Shown in pieces: positions 6,346 through 15,262 of a stretch of 34,498 nt of DNA. The number at the start of each line of letters is the position of its first letter. Positions within the stretch are counted from its first letter, which is position 1. Location of the stretch: positions 1-34,498 of the forward strand of contig NZ_SNXR01000003.1 in assembly GCF_004362665.1 (NCBI RefSeq). The letters are read 5' to 3'. Made by a program: the position numbers and the translations under genes. The notes beneath the pieces were generated by a model. It saw nothing but the letters and a program-made list of their open reading frames with translations, was not told the DNA's origin and ran no database searches. This stretch comes from Flavobacterium dankookense (GTDB lineage Bacteria; Bacteroidota; Bacteroidia; Flavobacteriales; Flavobacteriaceae).

Positions 6346-7386
6346 TTGAAAAAGCTTTTTTCACTTTTGTTACTTTTTTGTTCCTCTATTGTTTTGGCTC
6401 AAACTATTAAGGGTAGAATTCTTGACGAAACCAATCAGCCGCTTTTTGGAGCCAATATTTATCTAGATGGAACGTCTATTGCAACGGTGAGTAACGAAAA
6501 TGGTGTTTTCCAGCTTACTGTACCTTCAAAAATCAATGCGAGTTTGGTGATTAGTTATATCGGTTATCAATCGGTAACGGTCGATTCGTATTCGGCTACG
6601 GAAGAGTTACAAATCAAATTGCAACCATCAACAAACACTTTGAAAGAAGTTGTGGTGAAAAAAAATCGGTTTACTCGAAAACAAATGTTGAAGCTATTCC
6701 GAGAGCAGTTTCTTGGCGATACCAAAGCTGGGCGGAAAGCAATTATCACTAACGAAGCAGATATTGATTTTGAATATGACGAAAAATATAAAGTGCTTGT
6801 AGCTACTTCGGATAAACCGTTGATTATACAAAATCCAGTTTTGGGATATGAAGTGGCGTATGAAATCAGTTCATTTGTAGTAGAGTTTCATTCGCTGAGT
6901 ATTGAGTCAAGAGATGTTCATAAAATTTTGTTCACAGGCGTTTCTCGATTTACAGAAACGGATAAATCAGCCAAAGTGATTAACGAACGCTTGAAATCCT
7001 ATCGTGGTTCGGTGTTGCATTTTTTCCGAAGTTTGGTTAGTGATAAAATGGCTGAAAATCAGTTTTTGCTCGTAAAAAACAAGAAAGTTGCTTCTGTGAA
7101 AAGTAATTTTATTTTTAAAGACAATTCAGGTTTAAAAGAGGTAAACCTGACCGACAAACCCGTTCAAATTACTTCTAAAAACGCATTGGTCGACACGAAG
7201 TTTTATTCGCATTATCAAATTTCTTTTGACAAAAGCAGAACCTCTGCTGTTACTTTCTTAACACCTGTTTTTAATGTTGATCAATTTGGAATTCATTCTA
7301 ATGTGCAAGATATTTTATTTGCTGGCGATATGAGTGATAAACGAATTGGTGATTTGCTTCCTACCAATTATGGAATAGAGGAATAA
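6346..7386 (+). CDS. Secreted protein with N-terminal carboxypeptidase-D-regulatory-like domain
   Basis: The preferred start is a TTG at 6346, which gives a compact signal peptide LKKLFSLLLLFCSSIVLAQ. The earlier in-frame TTG (6322) only adds a hydrophilic tail, and no ATG is available. After cleavage comes a CarboxypepD_reg-like beta-sandwich (about 22-105: IKGRILDETNQPLFGANIYL ... ISYIGYQSVTV), the fold that in Bacteroidota heads SusC/TonB receptors and other surface proteins. There is no TonB box, plug or barrel. The remaining about 240 residues begin with KLFREQFLGDTKAGRKA and contain VLGYEVAYEI. I know this arrangement as an uncharacterised CarboxypepD_reg-like family in Flavobacteriia. 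It is probably an envelope protein; its function is unknown. Confidence 0.8.
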   Translation: MKKLFSLLLLFCSSIVLAQTIKGRILDETNQPLFGANIYLDGTSIATVSNENGVFQLTVPSKINASLVISYIGYQSVTVDSYSATEELQIKLQPSTNTLKEVVVKKNRFTRKQMLKLFREQFLGDTKAGRKAIITNEADIDFEYDEKYKVLVATSDKPLIIQNPVLGYEVAYEISSFVVEFHSLSIESRDVHKILFTGVSRFTETDKSAKVINERLKSYRGSVLHFFRSLVSDKMAENQFLLVKNKKVASVKSNFIFKDNSGLKEVNLTDKPVQITSKNALVDTKFYSHYQISFDKSRTSAVTFLTPVFNVDQFGIHSNVQDILFAGDMSDKRIGDLLPTNYGIEE

Positions 7387-7387
7387 A

Positions 7388-7416
7388 AAAAACGCCGAGA
7401 AAATCACAGCGTTTAT
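7388..7416 (+). terminator. Weak intrinsic terminator
   Basis: AAACGC (7390-7395) pairs with GCGTTT (7409-7414) directly after the stop codon, with an A run before and an AT-rich stretch after. The stem is short, and it sits between convergent genes. Confidence 0.45.
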
Positions 7417-7417
7417 T

Positions 7418-7457
7418 ATCTAATAATCTAGTTATCTAAAAATCTAACTATCTATTT
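7418..7457. repeat. Five tandem 8-bp ATCTAnnn units
   Basis: ATCTAATA, ATCTAGTT, ATCTAAAA, ATCTAACT and ATCTATTT follow one another without gaps between two convergent genes. The array touches the stop codon of the YebC gene. Confidence 0.75.
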
Positions 7458-8167
7458 TATTCTTGCATTGTATGATAAACGTTCATCACATCATCGTCTT
7501 CTTCAATTTTTTCTAAAAGTTTTTCAACATCTGCCACTTGCTCAGCAGTAAGTTCCTTGGTTATTTGAGGAATACGTTCAAATCCTGAAGACAATATTTC
7601 TAAACCTCTTGTTTCCAATTCTTTTTGAATAGCACCAAAACTTTCGAAAGGCGCATACATTAAAATTCCGTCTTCATCAGCAAAAATTTCTTCCACACCA
7701 AAGTCAATCATTTCCAATTCAAGTTCTTCTACATCTTGACCTTCGGAAGGTATGCGGAAATTACAAGTATGGTCAAACATGAATTCCACCGAACCTTGTG
7801 TTCCCAGTGTTCCGTTACATTTATTGAAATAACTTCTGATGTTGGCAACTGTTCTATTATTATTGTCTGTTGCCGTTTCAATTAAAATAGCAATTCCGTG
7901 TGGTGCATAACCTTCAAAAAGTACTTCTTTGAAGTTAGCTGAGTCTTTATCGGATGCTTTTTTTATAGCACGTTCTACATTTTCTTTCGGCATGTTTGCC
8001 GCTTTTGCATTCTGAATGACAGCTCTTAAGCGTGAGTTGGACTCTGGATTTGGTCCACCTTCTTTTACTGCCATTACAATATCTTTTCCAATGCGAGTAA
8101 ACGTTTTGGCCATGGCTGACCAACGTTTCATTTTACGTGCTTTTCTAAATTCGAATGCTCTTCCCAT
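7457..8167 (-). CDS. yebC: YebC/PmpR family regulator / translation factor
   Basis: The start MGRAFEFRKARKMKRWSAMA is the conserved N-terminus of this family and fixes the ATG at 8167; an in-frame ATG 24 bases upstream would add MQKNIHQE only. The product has 236 residues, the usual length is about 240. Conserved blocks include RLRAVIQNAKAANMPKENVE, the GYAPHGIAILIETATDN segment at the start of domain 2, and GTLGTQGSVEFMF. Members bind DNA (PmpR, quorum-sensing control), and YebC proteins have also been described as easing ribosome stalling on proline stretches. The sequence does not tell which role applies here. It is expressed from its own promoter (8189-8196). Confidence 0.95.
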   Translation of the reverse strand: MGRAFEFRKARKMKRWSAMAKTFTRIGKDIVMAVKEGGPNPESNSRLRAVIQNAKAANMPKENVERAIKKASDKDSANFKEVLFEGYAPHGIAILIETATDNNNRTVANIRSYFNKCNGTLGTQGSVEFMFDHTCNFRIPSEGQDVEELELEMIDFGVEEIFADEDGILMYAPFESFGAIQKELETRGLEILSSGFERIPQITKELTAEQVADVEKLLEKIEEDDDVMNVYHTMQE

Positions 8168-8188
8168 TTCTTGGTGTATATTTTTTTG

Positions 8189-8196
8189 CAAAAATA
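8189..8196 (-). promoter_or_regulatory. Candidate -7 element of yebC
   Basis: TATTTTTG on the minus strand fits TAnnTTTG and lies 21 bases before the ATG at 8167. It overlaps the alternative upstream start (8191), which supports the shorter protein. Confidence 0.5.
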
Positions 8197-8235
8197 AGGT
8201 AATATTATTTTATTCCCAATTTCTGTATTCTATTT

Positions 8236-9270
8236 TTAATTTGCCGGAACATGTTTAGAAATAAACATATCACCTGTTGAATTCCAATTATTTAGTAGAC
8301 TGTTTTTTTCTTGATAATTGCTATTGTTTGTTTTGTTGAAGTTTTCAATTTCTTTGTTAACTTGTTTTACCATAGCATTGTAGTTATCAATTTCTTCTTT
8401 TGTTTTGTCTTTTGCTGCTTTGCTTTCTAATGATTTTTTAGCATTTTCAAATTTTTCATTGAACATATAAAAGTCAACCATTTTTGGCACAAAAACTTCA
8501 GCTTCTTTTTTGTAAAATTCCAAGCATTTTTTTGTTGCTAGTAGCAATGAATTGTCTTTTTCATATGGTTGTATCACTTTAATTTTTTCTAATCCTTCAT
8601 TAGCATATTGAAGTAAAGCGTTTCCATTTTGTTGAATTGCTCCCAAATCTTTCTTTTCAATTGCTAATGACAAGTTTAAATCGGTAATATTAGTTTTAAA
8701 GAATAAAAGATAAAGTGCAGTGTGATAATCAAATACTTTTCCAGAAATGTTTATCTTTTTTGACAATTCTGTTTCTTGATTATTTATTGTGATGCTATAT
8801 TTTTGGGCAAATTCGTTGAAGGCAAGAGTTGCTTTATCATTTTCTTCGTCAATTTTTTTATTAACCAAATCTCTCATCATAAGATAGGCTTCCATTGCAT
8901 CATACGACTGTTCTGCAACTTCTTGCATGTTAATGATTTTATCATACTCTTCGTTGAGGCTTATTTCACAAAAATTCAGATAATCAATAACTTTCTTTTG
9001 GTAATCAGTATCGCCTTTATAACCATTTTTTATATCGGTTATTTTCTTTCTTGAGGTTTGGATGCTTTTTATTAATTGTTTTCGAGTAGCATCAATTTTT
9101 CGAGCACTTTTGGAATGAGCCACAGCAGATGTATATTTCCAAGTGCTTCGGGAAATCAGTTCTTGTTCTTTATTTATAAATGTTAGATAATCGGATGGTT
9201 TATTAAATTCTTGTGAAAAAACACTTAATGAACTTAAAAGCACAAATGCTACTATTATTTTTAATTTCAT
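8236..9270 (-). CDS. Secreted helical hypothetical protein
   Basis: A protein of 344 residues with a clean signal peptide (MKLKIIVAFVLLSSLSVFSQ). The mature part is almost wholly alpha-helical and lysine/glutamate rich, with a repeated look of paired helices, for example WKYTSAVAHSKSARKIDATR near the start and long coiled-coil-like stretches near residues 270-320. It resembles proteins annotated as LIC11966-type surface proteins, but I am not certain of that. The ATG lies 2 bases after the stop of the S41 protease gene, so gcvT, the protease and this gene probably form one transcript, and this protein may act with the protease in the periplasm. Confidence 0.75.
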   Translation of the reverse strand: MKLKIIVAFVLLSSLSVFSQEFNKPSDYLTFINKEQELISRSTWKYTSAVAHSKSARKIDATRKQLIKSIQTSRKKITDIKNGYKGDTDYQKKVIDYLNFCEISLNEEYDKIINMQEVAEQSYDAMEAYLMMRDLVNKKIDEENDKATLAFNEFAQKYSITINNQETELSKKINISGKVFDYHTALYLLFFKTNITDLNLSLAIEKKDLGAIQQNGNALLQYANEGLEKIKVIQPYEKDNSLLLATKKCLEFYKKEAEVFVPKMVDFYMFNEKFENAKKSLESKAAKDKTKEEIDNYNAMVKQVNKEIENFNKTNNSNYQEKNSLLNNWNSTGDMFISKHVPAN

Positions 9271-9272
9271 GT

Positions 9273-11291
9273 TTATGGAGTTGTTAAATCGGTTAATATG
9301 TTTACAGCTTCTAAAATAGCAAAATTTTGTTTTACCATTTTAACTCGAGTTTCAGAAATAGTTTTTAGAAATGAATCATATTTTTGATAATCTAAATCAA
9401 TTTTATTCAGTTGAACATTAATAGGATGTTCTATTTCGGAATACGCTTTTAGTTCTTTCCAAAGCGTATTTATTTTAGAAATATCGTTGTAAACATTTTC
9501 GAAATTTAAAACAATTGGCGGAAATTGTGTCTCATAAAATGGATTTATCTTTTCGTTCAAAGAAATAATTTTTTTTACTTCTTCGGAATTTAGTATTCTC
9601 TCTTTACTTTTTTGAATGGCAGCAGTATAATTATTGTTTTTGTACAACTCATATTTAAGTTTTACTTCAATTTCATCACTTTTTAATGCCGATTTATTGG
9701 TTTTTTCTCTTGGTATTTGCTTGTCAAGAATTGAATGTATTTCCACATCAGGAGTAAGTCCAATGAATTGATTACTTTTTCCAGTTATTCTATAAAATTT
9801 TTCTAAAGTGATTTTAACAAATTCGTTATTTGAATTTTCAATTGGAAAAACTTGTTGCATGGTTGCTTTTCCTAAAGTAGTGTTTCCAACGATGATTGCT
9901 CTTTGGTAATCTTGCATGGTATTTCCAAATAATTCGCTTGCTGATGCCGAGAAACCATTAACCAGTACAGCCATGTTTCCATTGAAGATAGTACCGCGAT
10001 TTGTATCTTTTAAAATATTTTTTTTATTGTTTTTATCATTCATGACTGCAACTGGTCCAATGTCAATAAACAAACCGCAAAGTCGAATAGCTTCTTCCAA
10101 AGAACCTCCACCATTGTTTTGCAAATCAATGATTAAGCCATCGATTTTTTCTTCGTTTAATTTAAAAACTTCTTTAGCTACATCATCACTTATATTTGAT
10201 TTGCCATTGTCGAAAGCTGCATAAAAAGATGGGATTTTTATGTAACCAAACTTTTTGTCATTGTTGTTTAGAATAAAACTATAGACATTGTTTTGAACAT
10301 CTTTCAAAATCTTTTTATCTAATCGAATGCTATATACAGAACCGTTTATTTTTCTAAAAGTAAATTCGGCTGTTTTATAGGTGTCAGAATTTAGTATTTC
10401 AAATAATTTTTCTACAGATATGCAATCAATAACATATTCAGTTTCATTGTGAACAATTTTTAAAAGAATATCGTTTTTTTCTATTTTTTCACTGTAGTAG
10501 GCTGAACTTCCCGGAAGTATTTCGGCTACATAAATTTCATCAGAATCATTTTGAGCAATATAAAAGCCAAAACTTAAATTGTCTGAACTTAAATGAGAGT
10601 AAAAACTTGATCTTGATTTTTGTGAAAAATAGGTAGAATGTGGATCAAAATAGGAACAAAAAACAGTGAAGAATTTTTCGTTAAAATCTTCTTTGCTTAA
10701 ATGTAAATCAGCTGCTTTGCACAGGAATTTTTCAAACAGCTTGCCTTTTTTTGTATCATAAATAGATTTAAAATTAGTAACCAAGGAGTCTTTGTTTGAG
10801 TTAATTTCGCTAATTTCTCTTAGAATTGAAAATAGAAGTCTTTTTTTATAAAGTTTTTTTAACTCAATTTCATTTTTCAAATGTGGAAAACTTTTTCGTG
10901 ACAAAGTAATAGTTTCAGTACTACTCGTTGGAAAATTTTCATTGTTAAGTTCTTTAATAGTAGCTACATATCGGTTTATAACCTGTGTGTAACTTTGATA
11001 CATAACTTCAAGAAAGTTACAGTCTTTACTTTTGATATAATCATCAATTTTATACTTGAAATCGTTGAGTTTTTCTAAATCAACTTCAGTAAACAACCTA
11101 TTGTTTTCGTCTAATTCACTCAGGAAATTAGTGTAAACATAAGTAGATAAACTATCATCAACAGGTTTTGTACTGTAATGTAGTTTCTGAAATAAGTCAT
11201 TAACTTTTGATAGCGTTACACAAGGAATTTGTTCGCTTTGGGCCAAAAGCAAAACGGGTGTAAACAAGAGTATAAAAAGTATTTTTTTCAG
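9273..11291 (-). CDS. Periplasmic S41 (C-terminal processing, Tsp/Prc-like) serine protease
   Basis: About 672 residues, the size of the long Prc/Tsp group. In order it has a signal peptide, the Tsp N-terminal helical domain (NDLFQKLHYSTKPVDDSLST ... LDENNRLFTEVDL), a PDZ domain (about 235-320, beginning GFYIAQNDSDEIYVAEILPG), and the S41 core. The core carries IDLQNNGGGSLEEAIRL, the catalytic-serine segment FSASASELFGN (about residue 449) and the catalytic lysine in TLGKATMQQ (about 473). Such enzymes trim C-termini of envelope proteins. No ATG opens the frame. CTG at 11291 gives a proper signal peptide LKKILFILLFTPVLLLAQ, while the first common start, TTG at 11267, cuts into it; I prefer the CTG, with moderate confidence. 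The frame follows directly on the in-frame gcvT stop. Confidence 0.85.
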   Translation of the reverse strand: MKKILFILLFTPVLLLAQSEQIPCVTLSKVNDLFQKLHYSTKPVDDSLSTYVYTNFLSELDENNRLFTEVDLEKLNDFKYKIDDYIKSKDCNFLEVMYQSYTQVINRYVATIKELNNENFPTSSTETITLSRKSFPHLKNEIELKKLYKKRLLFSILREISEINSNKDSLVTNFKSIYDTKKGKLFEKFLCKAADLHLSKEDFNEKFFTVFCSYFDPHSTYFSQKSRSSFYSHLSSDNLSFGFYIAQNDSDEIYVAEILPGSSAYYSEKIEKNDILLKIVHNETEYVIDCISVEKLFEILNSDTYKTAEFTFRKINGSVYSIRLDKKILKDVQNNVYSFILNNNDKKFGYIKIPSFYAAFDNGKSNISDDVAKEVFKLNEEKIDGLIIDLQNNGGGSLEEAIRLCGLFIDIGPVAVMNDKNNKKNILKDTNRGTIFNGNMAVLVNGFSASASELFGNTMQDYQRAIIVGNTTLGKATMQQVFPIENSNNEFVKITLEKFYRITGKSNQFIGLTPDVEIHSILDKQIPREKTNKSALKSDEIEVKLKYELYKNNNYTAAIQKSKERILNSEEVKKIISLNEKINPFYETQFPPIVLNFENVYNDISKINTLWKELKAYSEIEHPINVQLNKIDLDYQKYDSFLKTISETRVKMVKQNFAILEAVNILTDLTTP

Positions 11292-11303
11292 TAGGATTAT
11301 GGA

Positions 11304-12386
11304 TTATTTTTTATAAAAAGGCATTTTCACCACTTTAGCCGCAATTTTTTTATCTCTAATTACAATAAAAATTTCGCTATCTACTGTTGAAAATTCGGTT
11401 GTAACATAACCCATTCCGATTGCTTTTCCTAAACTTGGTGCCATTGTTCCCGATGTTACAATGCCTATGTTGGTTCCGTTTGCATCTACAATTTCATAAT
11501 CATGTCTTGGAATGCCTCTTTCGGTTAATTCAAAACCAACTAATTTTCTAGAAACTCCAGCTTCTTTTTGTTTTTTCAGATTTTCAGAATTCGTAAATTC
11601 TTTAGTGAATTTAGTAATCCAACCCAAACCAGCTTCAAGTGGCGAAGTCGTATCGTTGATGTCGTTTCCATACAAACAAAAACCCATTTCCAAACGCAAA
11701 GTATCGCGAGCAGCTAATCCAACAGGTTTTATCCCGAATGATTTTCCTGCTTCAAAAACTTGGTTCCAAACGTGTTCTACTTCTTCATTTTTGCAATAAA
11801 TTTCAAATCCACCCGAACCTGTATAACCTGTAGCAGAAATAATTACATCATCAATTCCAGCAAAATTGCCTACTTCAAAATGGTAATATTTTATTTCAGA
11901 TAAATTGATAGAAGTCAACGATTGCATAGCTTCAACCGCTTTCGGACCTTGAATTGCAAGTAATGAATAATCATCTGAAAGGTCTTTCATTTCAACTCCT
12001 AAGTCATTAAAAGAAGAAATCCAGTTCCAATCTTTTTCAATATTAGAAGCGTTAACCACTAATAAATATTGGTTTTCTTTCATTTTGTAAACAATTAAAT
12101 CGTCAACAATTCCACCATCTTTATTAGGTAAACAAGAATATTGTGCTTTTCCGATTTCTAGAGTAGAAGCATCGTTTGAAGTTACTTTTTGTATCAAAGC
12201 CAAGGCATTTTCACCAGTTAGCAAAAATTCGCCCATGTGTGAAACATCAAAAACTCCAACACCAGTGCGAACAATTTCGTGTTCAGCATTTACTCCTTCA
12301 TATTGTACAGGCATATTGTATCCTGCAAACGGAACCATTTTTGCTCCGAGACTTTCGTGAATATGCGTTAAAGCGGTATTTTTCAT
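11304..12386 (-). CDS. gcvT: Glycine cleavage system T protein (aminomethyltransferase)
   Basis: A full-length GcvT of 360 residues. It transfers the aminomethyl carbon of glycine from lipoyl-H protein to tetrahydrofolate, making 5,10-methylene-THF and ammonia. Recognisable blocks are the start [20 protein letters not shown], then [11 protein letters not shown], the folate-site segment [11 protein letters not shown], the arginine motif [19 protein letters not shown], and the end GMGYVTTEF. The P and H genes are not next to it. Together with glyA 1.5 kb away it serves the one-carbon pool. The stop (11304-11306) is in frame with the protease that follows. Confidence 0.97.
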   Translation of the reverse strand: MKNTALTHIHESLGAKMVPFAGYNMPVQYEGVNAEHEIVRTGVGVFDVSHMGEFLLTGENALALIQKVTSNDASTLEIGKAQYSCLPNKDGGIVDDLIVYKMKENQYLLVVNASNIEKDWNWISSFNDLGVEMKDLSDDYSLLAIQGPKAVEAMQSLTSINLSEIKYYHFEVGNFAGIDDVIISATGYTGSGGFEIYCKNEEVEHVWNQVFEAGKSFGIKPVGLAARDTLRLEMGFCLYGNDINDTTSPLEAGLGWITKFTKEFTNSENLKKQKEAGVSRKLVGFELTERGIPRHDYEIVDANGTNIGIVTSGTMAPSLGKAIGMGYVTTEFSTVDSEIFIVIRDKKIAAKVVKMPFYKK

Positions 12387-12426
12387 TCGTTTTATTATAA
12401 TTTAGTTTGTTTGTGTTGTTTTATAT

Positions 12427-12474
12427 GAATATTAGATTTTAGATATCTAATATTAAATATTTAAAATCTACTAT
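12427..12474. repeat. AT-only palindromic spacer of the ATCTAA family
   Basis: The segment contains TTAGATATCTAA, a perfect palindrome, within AATATTAGATTTTAGATATC and TAATATTAAATATTTAAAAT. It uses the same words as the spacer at 3110-3204. It lies between the stop of fumarylacetoacetase and the start of gcvT, both on the minus strand. Confidence 0.5.
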
Positions 12475-13758
12475 TTATTTTCTAACAAAAGGCGGTAACA
12501 GTTTAGTGGTTACTTCACCAAATCCAATTCTCACTGAACTGTTTTGGCAATAGCCTTTAAACGTAACGGTATCGTTGTCATTTATGAATTTACGTTCTGA
12601 ACCATCATTCATTTTGATTGGATTTTTTCCACCCCAAGTTAATTCAAGCATAGAGCCAAAGCTGTCTGGAGTTGGACCAGAAATCGTTCCAGAACCCATC
12701 ATATCACCCGAATTTACGCGACAACCGTTTGAAGTGTGATGTGCTAATTGTTGCGCCATTGACCAATACATATATTTAAAATTGGATTTAGAAAGTAGCG
12801 TTGGTTCTACATTTTCAGGTTCAAGATATACTTCCAAATTGATGTCAAAAGTATGTTTTCCTTTTTGTTGCAAATAGGGAAGTGGTGTTGGTTCTTGAAC
12901 TGGACCTTTAGCTCTAAACGGTTCCAAAGCATCCATGGTTACTATCCAAGGAGAAATGGAGCAAGCAAAGTTTTTGGCTAAAAATGGTCCAAGCGGAACA
13001 TATTCCCATTTTTGAATGTCTCTTGCGCTCCAATCGTTCAATAAAACCATCCCGAATATATAATCTTCTGCTTCATTGATAGGAATGTTTTCACCCATAA
13101 TGTTGGCATCTGTAGTAATAAAAGCAGTTTCTAATTCAAAATCAACCGAACGTGACGGACCAAAAACAGGTGTTGTTTCGCCATTAGGCAACGTTTGTCC
13201 CATTGGTCGATGAATAGGAATTCCAGAAGGTATAATCGTAGAACTTCTACCATGATAGCCAACAGGAATGTGAAGCCAGTTTGGCAATAAAGCATTTTCA
13301 GGATCACGGAACATTTTACCCACATTGGTAGCGTGTTCTTTACTGGAATAAAAATCAGTATAATCACCAATCAAAACAGGAAGTTGCATTTCTACTTCAT
13401 CCATTTTGAAAATGACAATATCTCTGTGTTCTTGATTATCTCTTAGTTCTGGATTGTTGCTGTCAAAAATATCTCCAATACGATTTCTAACCAATCGCCA
13501 TGTTTTTTTTCCGTCCGAAATAAAATCGTTCAGCGTGTCTTGCATGAACATATCGTCAGTTAATTCTATACCATCAAAATAGTTTAGTTGTTGCAAAGCA
13601 CCTAAATCGATAGCATAATCTCCAATTCGTGTTCCAATTGTGATGACATCATCTTTAGTCAAGAAAACACCAAAAGGAATATTTTGAATAGGAAAGTCGC
13701 TGTTTTCTAATACAGTAAGCCACGATTTTCTTTTAGGATTGTTGGTTGTTATGGGCAT
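12475..13758 (-). CDS. fahA: Fumarylacetoacetase
   Basis: At 427 residues it is the usual length. It hydrolyses 4-fumarylacetoacetate to fumarate and acetoacetate, the last step of tyrosine/homogentisate catabolism. The N-terminal SH3-like domain starts near WLTVLENSDFPIQNIPFGVF. The catalytic FAH domain carries GDYTDFYSSKEHATNVG (metal-binding acidic residues), the signature YHGRSSTIIPSGIPI, ELETAFITT, LLNDWSARDIQKWEYVPLGP and CRVNSGDMMGSGTISGP. The enzyme is cytoplasmic and dependent on a divalent metal. No other tyrosine-degradation gene is in the window. A TAnnTTTG element lies ahead of it, divergent from glyA. Confidence 0.97.
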   Translation of the reverse strand: MPITTNNPKRKSWLTVLENSDFPIQNIPFGVFLTKDDVITIGTRIGDYAIDLGALQQLNYFDGIELTDDMFMQDTLNDFISDGKKTWRLVRNRIGDIFDSNNPELRDNQEHRDIVIFKMDEVEMQLPVLIGDYTDFYSSKEHATNVGKMFRDPENALLPNWLHIPVGYHGRSSTIIPSGIPIHRPMGQTLPNGETTPVFGPSRSVDFELETAFITTDANIMGENIPINEAEDYIFGMVLLNDWSARDIQKWEYVPLGPFLAKNFACSISPWIVTMDALEPFRAKGPVQEPTPLPYLQQKGKHTFDINLEVYLEPENVEPTLLSKSNFKYMYWSMAQQLAHHTSNGCRVNSGDMMGSGTISGPTPDSFGSMLELTWGGKNPIKMNDGSERKFINDNDTVTFKGYCQNSSVRIGFGEVTTKLLPPFVRK

Positions 13759-13793
13759 TTTATGAAGATTTATTTTGTTGAAAAAATTCTAAT

Positions 13794-13801
13794 CAAATAT
13801 A
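13794..13801 (-). promoter_or_regulatory. Candidate -7 element of fumarylacetoacetase
   Basis: TATATTTG on the minus strand fits TAnnTTTG; the ATG at 13758 is 35 bases downstream. Confidence 0.5.
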
Positions 13802-13833
13802 TCATTTACTATTAATTTACCAAACGATTTTTG

Positions 13834-13841
13834 TAATTTTG
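13834..13841 (+). promoter_or_regulatory. Candidate -7 element of glyA
   Basis: TAATTTTG fits TAnnTTTG exactly; the ATG is 26 bases downstream. No clear TTTG was found at the -33 position. Confidence 0.5.
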
Positions 13842-13867
13842 AACTCAATTTAACGAAATATTTAGAA

Positions 13868-15142
13868 ATGCAACGCGACGAACAAATTTTTGACCTTATT
13901 CTAGAAGAACAAGACAGACAAATTCACGGAATTGAACTTATCGCCTCTGAAAACTTTGTGAGTGATCAAGTGATGGAAGCAGCAGGTTCTGTTTTAACAA
14001 ATAAATATGCCGAAGGTTATCCAGGTAAACGCTATTATGGTGGCTGTGAAGTAGTAGATGTGATTGAGCAAATCGCTATCGATAGAGCCAAAGCATTATT
14101 TGGTGCCGAATATGTAAACGTTCAACCACACTCAGGTTCACAAGCCAACACTGCTGTTTTTGCCGCTTGTTTAAAACCAGGTGACAAAATCTTAGGATTT
14201 GATTTGTCTCACGGTGGACACTTAACGCATGGTTCTCCCGTAAATTTCTCAGGGAAATTATATACTCCAAGTTTTTATGGTGTGGAAAAAGAAACAGGTG
14301 TTTTGAACTATGATAAAATTCAAGAAATAGCAACTAAGGAACAACCTAAAATGATTATTGCTGGTGCATCAGCCTATTCACGTGATATGGATTTTAAACG
14401 TTTCCGTGAAATTGCTGATAGTGTTGGAGCATTACTTTTAGCTGATATTTCGCATCCTGCGGGATTAATTGCGAAAGGATTGATGAACGATCCAATTCCA
14501 CATTGTCATATCGTAACTACTACAACTCATAAAACACTACGTGGACCGAGAGGTGGAATTATTATGATGGGGAAAGATTTCCCAAATCCTTGGGGTTTAA
14601 CTACGCCAAAAGGAGAAATCAGAATGATGTCGCATGTTTTGGATATGTCTGTTTTTCCTGGTAATCAAGGTGGACCATTAGAGCATATTATTGCGGCGAA
14701 AGCAGTAGCGTTTGGCGAAGCATTGTCAGATGAGTTTTTTGCTTATCAAATGCAAGTGCAGAAAAACGCTAAAGCTATGGCAGCAGCTTTTGTAAAAAGA
14801 GGTTATGATATTATCTCTGGTGGAACAGACAACCACATGATGTTGATTGATTTGCGCAACAAAAATATCTCGGGTAAAGATGCAGAAACCGCTTTAGGTA
14901 AAGCCGAAATCACTGTAAATAAAAACATGGTGCCATTTGATGATAAATCACCATTTGTAACTTCAGGTATTCGTGTTGGAACACCTGCAATCACTACTCG
15001 TGGATTGGTAGAAGCTGACATGGAAACGATTGTTGATTTAATCGATAGAGTTTTGACGAATGCTACTAATGATGAATTGTTAGAAGAAATTGCAGATGAA
15101 GTAAACGAAATGATGAGCGAAAGAGCCATTTTCGTCTATTAA
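13868..15142 (+). CDS. glyA: Serine hydroxymethyltransferase
   Basis: A complete enzyme of 424 residues. This PLP enzyme converts serine and tetrahydrofolate to glycine and 5,10-methylene-THF. Diagnostic segments are [20 protein letters not shown] at the start, [18 protein letters not shown], the HSGSQAN motif, the PLP-site ADISHPAG, and [14 protein letters not shown] with the Schiff-base lysine at residue 222. The C-terminal 40 residues (from Met385) are repeated as a free-standing fragment at 18321-18443, after an exporter operon. The gene itself is intact, ends in ERAIFVY and is followed by a strong terminator that is also duplicated. Confidence 0.98.
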   Translation: MQRDEQIFDLILEEQDRQIHGIELIASENFVSDQVMEAAGSVLTNKYAEGYPGKRYYGGCEVVDVIEQIAIDRAKALFGAEYVNVQPHSGSQANTAVFAACLKPGDKILGFDLSHGGHLTHGSPVNFSGKLYTPSFYGVEKETGVLNYDKIQEIATKEQPKMIIAGASAYSRDMDFKRFREIADSVGALLLADISHPAGLIAKGLMNDPIPHCHIVTTTTHKTLRGPRGGIIMMGKDFPNPWGLTTPKGEIRMMSHVLDMSVFPGNQGGPLEHIIAAKAVAFGEALSDEFFAYQMQVQKNAKAMAAAFVKRGYDIISGGTDNHMMLIDLRNKNISGKDAETALGKAEITVNKNMVPFDDKSPFVTSGIRVGTPAITTRGLVEADMETIVDLIDRVLTNATNDELLEEIADEVNEMMSERAIFVY

Positions 15143-15193
15143 TTGATATAAAAACTATATTAAAAAAACCTTCAGATTTCTGAAGGTTTTTTT
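15020..15193 (+). repeat. Direct repeat copy 1: glyA 3' end plus terminator
   Basis: Copy 1 of a 170-base direct repeat whose second copy is at 18321-18490. Homology starts abruptly at the codon pair ATG GAA inside glyA (Met385) and ends in the terminator's T run. The coding part differs at 9 of 123 positions with no indel. The sequences outside the repeat are unrelated at both ends. Confidence 0.95.
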
Positions 15194-15194
15194 T
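15162..15194 (+). terminator. Intrinsic terminator of glyA
   Basis: AACCTTCAGA (15167-15176) pairs perfectly with TCTGAAGGTT (15179-15188) around a TT loop, with an A run before and a T run after. An identical hairpin recurs at 18465-18486. Confidence 0.95.
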
Positions 15195-15229
15195 ATTCCA
15201 AAAGCTATTTAATTTACCTTTTTATGTTG

Positions 15230-15237
15230 TAAATTTG
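15230..15237 (+). promoter_or_regulatory. Candidate -7 element of the exporter operon
   Basis: TAAATTTG fits TAnnTTTG and lies 25 bases before the ATG at 15263, downstream of the glyA terminator. The exporter therefore has its own promoter. Confidence 0.55.
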
Positions 15238-15262
15238 AGTAACACAACTCAATTCATTTCAA

